Below, piece after piece: positions 37,601 to 44,129 of a stretch of DNA of 64,000 bases; the first letter of the stretch is position 1, and every line of letters starts with the position of its first letter. Under the pieces are notes generated by a model. That model worked only from the letters and a program-made list of their open reading frames with translations. It searched no databases and was not told where the DNA came from. This stretch comes from Symbiodinium natans (taxonomy: Eukaryota; Sar; Dinophyceae; Suessiales; Symbiodiniaceae). A program made the position numbers and the translations under genes. Location of the stretch: positions 120,001 through 184,000 of the forward strand of contig CAJNDS010002715.1 in the NCBI GenBank assembly GCA_905221605.1, read 5' to 3'.

Positions 37601-40600
37601 ATGAATAGGAACCCGAGTGGAGTTAATGAGAACCCAATTATACTTGATAGGATCCTAATAAACTGAAGAGGGCCCCTACTAAAATTTATAGGAACCAATG
37701 GGACTCTTATAAAAAAAGGTGTGAACCCTTAAAGAATGGGAGTCCTACTAGAATTAATAAAAGCCTAAACCAAAAGGAATCCCTTTCAAACGAATGAGAT
37801 CCCTATTAAACATTGATAGGAATCCCATTAACATGAGTAAGAGCCCTGAAACTGATAGGAATCTTAGTGCATTAGTGGGAGCCTTGTTGAGATAATTAGG
37901 AACCCTATGAAACTTTATTGGCATCCTATGAAAATGTGTAGGAATCTTTCATTGAAGTCATAGGAATCAAAGTCTCATGGGGTTTTTAATTATTCTCCTT
38001 CTAATGTAATAAGATTCCTATCCATTTTCGGGTTCTTATTCATGTTAATGGGATTCGTATTAATGTTAATAGGGATCTCATTCGTTGGAAAGGGATTCCT
38101 ATTGGTTTAGGCTCATATTCATTTAGTAGGATTCCTATTCATTCTTGTTAAAGGAATCTTATTTTTTCATAGGAGTCCTATTAGTTCAAACTAATCTTAG
38201 TAAGAATCCTTCTCATTTTAGTATGATTCCTATGAATCACCACCGCGTTCTTTTTGATTTGTTAAGGTTCATTCTAATAGGCTTCCTCTTGGCTTTTATC
38301 CGAAACCAATTTGATAGATTGGAATCCTATAATTGAATTCATAGGAATCCTGCCAATATTTTTCGGAACCGATACAAGTTAATAGGAAGTGTGCACATGA
38401 TGCTTGTCGTAGCATCAGGCATGCCGTGAAACATTAGAGTTTAGTTGCGAAAACGCTGCACTGTCCCAAAAAAAAAAGCTTTTCAGCCAAAAAGTGCAAA
38501 AATGCTGTGCTGTCCCAAAAAAACCAATCTTTTTAAGGCAAAACGTGCAAAAATGCTGTACTGTCCCAAAAAACCAAAAAAACCAAAGTTTGGAGACCTT
38601 GGGCTCCTCCAGGGCCTGGGGGTCTCCAAACTTTGGTTTTTTTGGTTTTTTTGGGACAGTACAGCATTTTTGCAGTTTTTGGCCTAAAAGCATTGGTTTT
38701 TTTGGGACAGTACAGCGTTTTTGCAGTCCCAGGCCTCGAAAGTGCTGTACTGTCCCAAAAAAACCAATCTTCTTAAGGCAAAAACTGCAAAAATGCTGTA
38801 CTGTCCCAAAAAAACCAAAAAAACCAAAGTTTGGAGACCTTGGGCTCCTCCAGGGCCTGGAGGTCTCCAAACTTTGGTTTTTTTGGTTTTTTTGGGACAG
38901 TACAGCATTTTTGCAGTTTTTGGCCTAAAAACATTGGTTTTTTTGGGACAGTACAGCGTTTTTGCAGTTTTTGGCCTAAAAACATTAGTTTTTTTTGGGA
39001 CAGTACAGCGTTTTTGCAGTCCCAGGCCTCGAAAGTGCTGTACTGTCCCAAAAAAACCAATCTTTTTAAGGCAAAAAGTGCAAAAATGCTGTACTGTCCC
39101 AAAAAAACCAAAAAACCCAAAGTTTGGAGACCTTGGGCTCCTCCAGGGCCTGGAGGTCTCCAAACTTTGGTTTTTTTGGTTTTTTTGGGACAGTACAGCA
39201 TTTTTGCAGTTTTTGGCCTAAAAACATTGGTTTTTTTGGGACAGTACAGCGTTTTCGCAGTCCCAGGCCTCGAAAGTGCTGTACTGTCCCAAAAAAAACA
39301 ATCTTTTTAAGGCAAAAAGTGCAAAAATGCTGTACTGTCCCCAAAAAACCAAAAAAACCAAAGTTTGGAGACCTTGGGCTCCTCCAGGGCCTGGAGGTCT
39401 CCAAACTTTGGCTTTTTTGGTTTTTTTTGGACAGTACAGCATTTTTGCAGTTGTTGGCCTAAAAACATTGGTTTTTTTGGGACAGTACAGCGTTTTTGCA
39501 GTCCCAGGCCTCGAAAGTGCTGTACTCTCCAAACTTTGTTTTTTTTATTTTTTTGGGACAGCACAGCATTTTTGCTTGTTCTGGCTTAAAAAGATTGTTT
39601 TTTTGGGACAGTACAGCGTTTTTGCACTTTTGGGCCTAAAACATTGGTACAGTAGAGCGCTTTCGTGCTCGCTGGCCTAGGAGGCTTCGAAATCCTAAGC
39701 CTCTAAACCCTACCATGGCACCTGAGAGGAAAAAGTGTGGGCATATGGGGGGGGGGTACCATATATATATATGCATATATATATATGTATGTATATATTG
39801 TCCGTACATATATGTATTCATGTATATATTCATTTCTTGTTTATACACAAATACAGAAATAAATACATACATGAACAAATACATAGAGGATGGATGAGGG
39901 TGGCTCAGGGTGCGAGTGCAAAGGCTGGTTTCGGTCCGATTGGCTTTGGCTAATCTTCAGAGCAACAAGCCGGGATATGTGGAGGTTTCAGTAGTGCTCA
40001 CTGGACTCTACCTGCGCTCGTATGGCATCTGGCGAGGAATTGTGCGTACTGGTACCAGGCTAGTAGAGGCGCAAAATGGGGCGAGCTTTAGAAAGACGTG
40101 TTGAGCCCGTCTACCATCCTTTTGCAAAGATGCGGGGGCTCCCGGAGGACGTGGCGTATATATATATATATATATCTGCATATCTATCTAGATATATATA
40201 TATATATACATATATACTTGTAGGTAGTATGTCATGAGAGTGCTCGGGCCATCTCGGGCCTCTTCGGTCTCCTGCGTAACAGCCACTCTTGCCGTCTGGC
40301 TGCCTGGCAGATTGACAGCGCACGAGGTCAGCTCGGCATGTGACGTTCGGACATGCAGATTGTCAGGTGTGTTTCACGTTACCTAACGAGCCCTCAACCT
40401 CAAATCTGGAGACTGTGTACCCCATCATACATGCACGCAGCAATATGCAGCATCTTCAGCAAGGCAGAACGAGCATATTTCTGCCAGTCCAAGTGGCTGT
40501 CTGGGACTGGGACAGGCTGTTCCGACATGGCAGCGGAGGCTGCGTGGGAGCCTTCCAGCAATGGAGCTTGAGCTCTTAAGCCGAAGTTCCAGCATGCTAT

Positions 40601-43600
40601 CTATTTCTACCTTTATGCACGGTTAAAAATTTTGCTTGTCGAAGCTCTACCTTCGAGGTTTCAACTTCCAAGGTTAGCAAGAATTTACCTGCAGGACTCG
40701 TTGTCCACCGTCGCACACAGTCCAAGACTTAAATCCTACAACGTTCTACGAGACTCTTCGTCGTGCCCAGGTGCTCGGCGACAAGCACGGTGACGAATCG
40801 GGTGCTGAGCAGTCCTTTGCTTTTTAGCCCTGAACCCAGGCAAGCAGTCCAAGCATGGTCTTGTGACTTCGAATATTTCAGCTTTACGCATTCAACGATA
40901 CACAGATGCAATCGGGGAGTTCCCTCCCTCAACTGCGCCCAGGGGCATCTTCAGATGGTGCCACCGTCTCCTCGAACTCCACCTCTCCCAAGTGGATAAG
41001 CGCACCGAGGATGTCCCACATGTGGTCCTTCGATAATTCTGCTCAGAGGTGAGTTAGTTCTTGCTGTTTAGAGCTGAGGAAGTAGCTGAGACACGGCCCA
41101 TGTTTGTCCAATGGTCCTGCTCCTCTTCGCCCACAAACAGGGACAGTGCATGCTTCAGCTCTTCGAACTGCTTTGCAAGCCGCTGTGACTCAGGTGAACC
41201 TTCTTGCAGAGGCGGGGTTCCACTGGAGTGCAGCAGCTTGTAGTTCTCCTCTCGGTCAAGGGAAAGGTTATCCAAGTGGTCGTCGTCCATGCCAGCCAAG
41301 AGCTCATAGAAGACATGGTAGTTCTTTTCTCCGTGCTGCTGGACGACAACGCGTGAGCTTTCCAGCAGAAAGGTCTTGATTCCAGCACCCACTAGAGAAC
41401 CGACTCGGTCAAACATCATTTCATTGTACCTTGGTTGCGTCGGGAGCTGCAGCAACAGCAGTAGCAACAGCCACAGCGCGGACACGCAAACATCTGTGTA
41501 AATTGCCAAAGCCACTTTCCGAAGCGGGATGAGTTCATGTTCATCACAGTCGAAGCATTGCCAAAAGATTCCAAGATGGGGTTCGCGCTGATGATTTTAT
41601 CCTGGATCTTGTTGCCGTGCTCCACATCAGTCCTCTCCGCAGAGCAATTGCCTCTACGTACTCTATAAACAGGTGAGTGCCCTGAACAGCTAACAATGCA
41701 GTCTCACTGAGTTTGCCCCATCACTAGTGGTAATTGTGGAAAAAATCAAGTACCCGAAAAAACGGTGGAGGAGTACTTATTCCCAAAATAGGACAGCCGA
41801 ATAAAAAAGTACTGGCAAGCGGAGCAGGTGGGGCACCAGGGCTCGAGAATGGGGGTTTGCTGTACTACGTCTGCACTCGCAAGGTAACAATGGCTTCACT
41901 CACTTGTTAGCCTAATTACAGGGCAAAAGCAGCTTAATCCGAGCACCTGTTTAGATAATACCTCCATATTTAAAGAGTTTTTCGTCGAGAAGCCCGCCGA
42001 AAGACTACTTTCCACTACGGGGATTTTCGTATGTATGGGCCAGTACCTCCACATTTAAAGAGTTTTTTCGGGGGGTTCAACAATCTGTCGGCAGGCTGTT
42101 TTGTTTTGCTTGCTGAGCTGCGGAGCTACAGCACCCTAGGGATCTGCAGCCTACTGTTTTTACTCGAAATTTAATTACATGGCCATGGTCTCATTTTTGC
42201 GGCGCTCTGCCTTTCTTATTGCGGTGGGGGGGGGGGGGGGGGGGGGGCACCAATTAAACAGGTGCTCGGATTACGACGAAAGAGTCTTCGTTGCATGAGC
42301 CGTTCAGTGGAAAGTGCAGTCTCCCGCCTTCGGATGTTGTTAGGACACCAGTTGTCAGAACACGGTTCCGCTGATTTGTTGCAGCAAGAGCGCCTACGAC
42401 AAGGATGTCTCAAGCTACAAGCAGGTGCCGGTAGCTGCAAAGCCATAGACCTTCGATCCACAATCGGCCTGGGCTCTGCCCTTCAGCATACGGGGAGAGG
42501 GGCCCAAAGGCCGAGCCCAAAGGCTGAATTCAGCAAGAGCTCGAATAAATCGACCCCGAGAAGCTGTTATGAATTGTTACACTCTTCCTTCCCTGCTGAA
42601 CTTTGTAGATCTCAACCCTCTCTGGTCTCCTCGACATGGACGTGAGGTAATGCATTGTGATCTTGGCGGTCTCTGTTTTCCCGGCACCGCTTTCCCCACT
42701 GATCACCAGAGCCTGCTGGGGAAGGACACTCAGACAGGCATCTACACCCGAAACTTGGCACTGCCCACTGGATTGTTCCAGGACTCAATTCTCTCGCGGT
42801 TCACTGTTCTCGGCTCAACTTTTCTGGGTCACCTCCTGTGCGGCTGGCCTGATTCTTGCGATCCCGCTGCATTCGCCGATATGCCACATCAGCGATGGCC
42901 TCAAGGGTGCCACGGAACAACAGCAAGACATGGAACTGTCATGACTCAGAGCCTGGCCAAAAAGCTTGTTGAACCCTTGTCGAAGCGATGGTACTGATCG
43001 CCACTGCTTGCTCGTCTTTATTGCAGCTGAGCTGCGTATGGGTGCGGGGGCAGGGTGCCTGGATTCTTGCCCCAGTACTTCTCCATCTCCTTTCCACGCT
43101 CAAGTAAGCCCTGCGAGTTAGATGATGCTAGATGATGAGTTCTAGAGATTTGCGGTGGCATCTTGTGGTGAAGACAGCTCTCCAACCTGAGACCTCATGC
43201 TTGCCCAAGGCATGTCAAGAAGAAGAAGAAGACCTCCAGCAGAACATGCCAGGCGGAAATCCTCGCGGGTGTACAGATGGCGCAGGCTCTTGTATGGGTT
43301 GACGGCGAGCAGGACGTTGGCGGTGTAAGTGTAGATCTTGTCCTTGCAGTACCTTTTGCCTCGTCAGGAGGGGTGGCATTCTCAGACTAAGCCAAGACAA
43401 AAGCCAACGCAGCATCAACAGTGCAGTGCAGGTACCATAAACACCATGAGGCACAATAGAGCCCCAGCCAGAGGGCTGTGGTTTGGCTACTATTTCCCTG
43501 CCGCTCTTTCGTTTCCCTTGGCTCGTCTGGCCCAATCCCAAAAACACCCCAAGGAAACTTGCTCGCTTGAACATCCTTTCAAATGGTTCGAGATAGAAGT

Positions 43601-44127
43601 CCCTTGCAAAGAAGGCTTAAGCTGGGCTGCTTGGTTCTCTCACCGGGCGTTTTGTCTTCCAAGATCAATCTTCTATAGGCTGTCCAAAGGTGTTCATCAA
43701 AGTAATTACACGGCTAAGGCGTGCGCCCGGCTGGTTCTTTCCGTTTCCACGTTCCTGTACGTAGTACAGTCTGCATTCCTCGGGCTTTCGGGAAGGCAGG
43801 ATGGTTTCTTGCATTCTCTTTCTTGCTCGCCAGATATTTCACTGCACGAATTCCGGGCGCAGGCTCTAAACAAACTCTGCTGTCTAATTGGAAGCGGCAT
43901 TTGCATGAAGGGCTTGGTCACGTCAGGCGGCGCAAATTGTCCAGGATGTTGGCATCATCCAAATGCACCATCTCTGTATTATCCTGGAAGGTGGTCTCCT
44001 GCAGAACATCATGAATTCTGCCGGAGAGGCCCAAGGATGCTACAAGAAACTTGCTGGATTGAGGCTTACACCAAGCGCCGCTTGCCTCTCCCGAATCGTA
44101 GAAGGGGCGGACATCACTCTTGCGAAC
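31535..44127 (-). CDS. myosin heavy chain, motor domain and neck (parent span, about 20 exons)
   Basis: Myosins are actin-based ATP-driven motors. Reading the minus strand from 44.1 to 31.5 kb, every expected motor element appears in order: SH3-like N-terminus (44072-44127), [12 protein letters not shown] (43.93-44.0), [15 protein letters not shown] (43.3), [10 protein letters not shown] (42.9), P-loop GESGAGKTE (42.7), switch [11 protein letters not shown] (41.5), FLLESSRVV and [13 protein letters not shown] (41.3), [12 protein letters not shown] (41.0), [16 protein letters not shown] (35.85), switch II LDIYGFE with [19 protein letters not shown] (35.6), [18 protein letters not shown] (34.1), [11 protein letters not shown] (33.7), converter [14 protein letters not shown] and [16 protein letters not shown] (33.05-33.35), WDIDESQW (32.7) and [12 protein letters not shown] (32.3). 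All catalytic elements are present, so the gene may be active. The class was not assigned. Exons joining 40.74 and 35.86 kb (loop with the TEDS site) were not found. Introns use GT and GC donors. The tail is unresolved. Confidence 0.93.
31790..32075 (-). CDS. probable neck (IQ-like) exons of the myosin
   Basis: Two basic helical segments: [14 protein letters not shown] after CTCTCAG (about 32020-32065), and [20 protein letters not shown] with LHKAG (about 31808-31885). Basic, aromatic-spaced helices here would form the light-chain or calmodulin-binding lever arm. Neither matches the IQxxxRGxxxR consensus exactly. Confidence 0.5.
32286..32325 (-). CDS. myosin micro-exon: start of lever arm
   Basis: The acceptor TTCCGCAG precedes [13 protein letters not shown], and GTGGCC may be the donor. 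It joins in phase 0 to the preceding exon to give R-A-G-Q-L-x-x-L-E, the family junction between motor and lever arm. Confidence 0.88.
32688..32752 (-). CDS. myosin exon: end of converter
   Basis: The acceptor ATGCAG precedes a frame reading [20 protein letters not shown] and R, then the donor GCATGTC. In other myosins this region reads G-K-T-K-x-F-x-R-A-G; AYAKLISVR followed by AGQL of the next exon matches its end. Confidence 0.85.
33046..33119 (-). CDS. myosin exon: converter, second part
   Basis: The acceptor CTCAG precedes [20 protein letters not shown] and CLGF, then the donor GTGTGAG. F-x-x-R-Y/F-x-x-L-x-P is conserved in converters. Confidence 0.88.
33290..33354 (-). CDS. myosin exon: converter, first part
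   Basis: The acceptor CTCTAG precedes [20 protein letters not shown] and RC. The family pattern G-x-x-E-x-V-R-I-x-x-x-G-Y-P-x-R is matched. The 3' border is not clear. Confidence 0.9.
33478..33522 (-). CDS. 45-bp myosin micro-exon
   Basis: The acceptor TTTGCAG and the GC donor GCGCACC bound exactly 15 codons, [15 protein letters not shown]. They bridge NPNQ and [12 protein letters not shown] as in other myosins. Confidence 0.9.
33687..33749 (-). CDS. myosin exon: VRC-x-NPN (actin-binding / SH helix region)
   Basis: The acceptor GTTGAG precedes [20 protein letters not shown] and Q, then the donor GCAAGG. V-R-C-x-x-P-N is a myosin signature; Asn replaces the usual Lys before P-N. It joins in phase with the exon at 33478-33522. 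Confidence 0.93.
33895..34103 (-). CDS. myosin exon: lower 50K domain
   Basis: The acceptor CGACAG precedes a frame reading [20 protein letters not shown], then [20 protein letters not shown]. Family consensus is F-x-x-x-H-Y-A-G-x-V-x-Y; here the H-Y-A-G core is replaced by LCVAK, but the Y-S-T-x-G-W-I-D-K-N-x-D part is intact. Confidence 0.92.
34456..34515. repeat. AT-rich microsatellite in a myosin intron
   Basis: TATATATA, TACATATACATA and TTTATTTG units. Confidence 0.85.
35035..35142 (-). CDS. myosin exon: LLDEHS region
   Basis: After an AG acceptor the frame reads [20 protein letters not shown] and [22 protein letters not shown] is the conserved start of the segment that precedes the lower 50K domain. 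The frame stays open to about 34930 and may include more exon. Confidence 0.7.
35330..35436 (-). CDS. myosin exon after the relay helix
   Basis: The acceptor CTGCAG precedes [20 protein letters not shown] and [11 protein letters not shown]. The pattern E-Q-x-x-Y-x-x-E-x-I/L, D-x, KP fits the family segment after N-E-x-L-Q. The exact end is unclear. Confidence 0.82.
35541..35658 (-). CDS. myosin exon: switch II and relay helix
   Basis: The acceptor CTCAG precedes a frame with [20 protein letters not shown] and [14 protein letters not shown], ended by the donor GTAGAAG. DIYGFE is switch II (consensus D-I-x-G-F-E), and the relay helix follows without change. Confidence 0.95.
35780..35859 (-). 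CDS. myosin exon: helix after the actin-contact loop
   Basis: The acceptor AAAAG precedes [20 protein letters not shown]. This is the conserved A-L-Y-x-R-L-F-D-x-I-V-x-K-I-N helix of the motor, with Met for Leu. The 3' border is uncertain. Confidence 0.9.
35953..36198 (+). CDS. exon-like ORF antisense to the myosin gene
   Basis: A plus-strand frame open from a TGA at 35950 to a TGA at 36198 encodes a strongly helical peptide: [20 protein letters not shown], then [17 protein letters not shown], then [20 protein letters not shown] and a polar end. The composition is far more coding-like than intron noise. It has no ATG at the 5' end and could be an internal exon of a nested gene, a retroposed fragment, or chance. 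Confidence 0.3.
   Translation, partial: HSKPTDLRTELRCALDLWSEHLDDALERLLCLREASRALDVRRAPCKAQELSRKHADFLLPNLMPAMASLDCKVEMLESIN
36809..36838. repeat. (TA)n microsatellite
   Basis: About 13 TA units inside the large myosin intron. Confidence 0.9.
37027..37056. repeat. (TA)n(TG)n microsatellite
   Basis: TA units change into GT units in the middle of the tract. Confidence 0.9.
37091..37132. repeat. (TA)n tract followed by 12 C
   Basis: ATATAT units end in GCTA and then CCCCCCCCCCCC at 37121-37132. Confidence 0.85.
37300..38395. repeat. AT-rich satellite with 21-bp period and internal strand switch
   Basis: From about 37300 to 37980 the degenerate unit AATAGGAACCCTATTAAAAT recurs every 20-22 bp (for example near 37521, 37543, 37565, 37585, 37606, 37627 and 37648). 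From about 37985 to 38395 the same unit appears as its reverse complement (GGGATTCCTATT-like words every 21 bp). The whole block is therefore a large, diverged inverted pair of tandem arrays. Copies differ at many positions, so it is old. No coding frame is consistent with it. Confidence 0.8.
38447..39666. repeat. array of nested palindromes with TGTACTGTCCCAAAAAAACC units
   Basis: The word TGTACTGTCCCAAAAAAACC or its reverse complement occurs about 20 times in alternating orientation. Four perfect hairpins, CCAAAGTTTGGAGACC plus a spacer of about 22 bp plus GGTCTCCAAACTTTGG, start at about 38583, 38824, 39117 and 39358 (spacings about 241, 293 and 241 bp). Copies are almost identical, so the array is young or kept uniform. 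All long frames in it (Trp/Phe- or Lys/Pro-rich) are by-products of the repeat. Confidence 0.9.
39760..39799. repeat. (TA)n-rich microsatellite
   Basis: ATATATATATATGCATATAT units, followed by further TATG/TACA-rich DNA to about 39880. Confidence 0.85.
40156..40216. repeat. (TA)n microsatellite
   Basis: Two TA tracts separated by CTGCATATCTATCTAG. Confidence 0.85.
40741..40805 (-). CDS. probable myosin exon after the HLG helix
   Basis: After GCTCAG the frame reads [20 protein letters not shown] and RC, which fits the segment with A-x-x-L-G-x-x-x-x-L between HLG and the loop with the regulatory site. The next exon in order was not found before 35.86 kb, which implies an intron, or introns, covering almost 5 kb. 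Confidence 0.5.
40945..41038 (-). CDS. myosin exon: [10 protein letters not shown] region
   Basis: The acceptor GAGCAG precedes a frame reading [20 protein letters not shown] and [15 protein letters not shown]-x-A-x-x-H-L-G-x-x-x-F is the conserved helix of the upper 50K domain. The 3' border is uncertain. Confidence 0.88.
41098..41429 (-). CDS. myosin exon: upper 50K domain
   Basis: The frame reads [20 protein letters not shown], then [20 protein letters not shown] and [15 protein letters not shown]. The pattern LLE-x-SRVV-x4-GE-x-NYH-x-FY is diagnostic of myosin. Downstream the exon has a Glu-rich insert (EEENYKLL..., [16 protein letters not shown]). At about 110 codons it is the longest exon of the gene. 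Confidence 0.93.
41496..41631 (-). CDS. myosin exon: switch I
   Basis: The frame reads [20 protein letters not shown], then [17 protein letters not shown]. The N-x-N-S-S-R-F-G-K motif is switch I, which closes over ATP. Family members usually have N-x-N-N/D-N-S-S; here one Asn is Met (NMNSSRF), a mild change. A GTGTCC donor follows FTQMFA. Confidence 0.92.
41935..42273. mobile_element. 339-bp MITE-like element in a myosin intron
   Basis: Its ends are perfect 19-bp terminal inverted repeats: TAATCCGAGCACCTGTTTA at 41935-41953 and its reverse complement at 42255-42273. Inside are two copies of the direct repeat TACCTCCAYATTTAAAGAGT (41960 and 42045) and a run of 22 G at 42226-42247. A related inverted copy of CCCGAAAAAAC-GTGGAGG lies just outside at 41752-41790, so the insertion may be nested. 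There is no coding capacity and no obvious target-site duplication. Confidence 0.65.
42226..42247 (+). repeat. homopolymer of 22 G
   Basis: An uninterrupted G run next to the right terminal repeat of the MITE-like element. On the transcribed (minus) strand of the myosin intron it reads as poly-C. Confidence 0.9.
42601..42712 (-). CDS. myosin exon: P-loop (ATP binding)
   Basis: The acceptor CAGCAG precedes [20 protein letters not shown] and [18 protein letters not shown] at 42671-42697 is the Walker A loop that binds the phosphates of ATP; all its residues match the myosin consensus. The exon continues through [10 protein letters not shown]. Confidence 0.95.
42850..42899 (-). CDS. myosin exon before the P-loop
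   Basis: After TTGAG the frame reads [17 protein letters not shown]. This is the conserved helix PH-(I/V)-(F/Y)-A-x-A-D-x-A-Y that precedes the P-loop. A GC donor (GCCAGC) follows CAG. Confidence 0.85.
43234..43342 (-). CDS. myosin exon: [15 protein letters not shown] region
   Basis: The frame reads [20 protein letters not shown], then [17 protein letters not shown], and ends at a GTCTTC donor. N-P-Y/F after a hydrophobic strand is a myosin hallmark near the nucleotide pocket. Confidence 0.85.
43928..43998 (-). CDS. myosin exon: start of motor core
   Basis: The acceptor CTGCAG precedes [20 protein letters not shown] and NLRR, the conserved segment that leads into the motor (family pattern: hydrophobic, L-x-x-L-N-L-R). 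The donor is not obvious: CTGACG follows. Confidence 0.8.
44072..44127 (-). CDS. myosin exon: N-terminal SH3-like region
   Basis: The acceptor CCAG precedes [19 protein letters not shown], and the donor GTGTAAG follows. The segment fits the basic and aromatic stretch before the motor core. The start codon exon lies further upstream and was not identified; the minus-strand segment near 44.28-44.31 kb (LKDSIIVAADGQTGG) is a weak candidate. Confidence 0.6.
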
Positions 44128-44129
44128 CT

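Larger units (their letters stand above)
35870..40735. other. almost 5-kb myosin intron region, repeat-rich
   Basis: It holds four (TA)n/(TG)n microsatellites, a run of 12 C (37121-37132), a 21-bp-period satellite (37300-38395) and a palindrome array (38447-39666). It probably hides one small myosin exon (loop before VLYKRMFDK). Minus-strand 36426-36665 is an open frame with an acidic stretch ([20 protein letters not shown]) that could be that exon but does not match the family. An antisense exon-like ORF lies at 35953-36198. Confidence 0.6.

Noticed and set aside
38447-39666. CRISPR-like array
   Set aside because: Repeats alternate in orientation, spacers are themselves repeats, there are no cas genes and the genome is eukaryotic.
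38415-39680. Many overlapping ORFs of 80-166 codons rich in Phe/Trp or Lys/Pro
   Set aside because: They are translations of the palindrome array in several frames and repeat with its unit.
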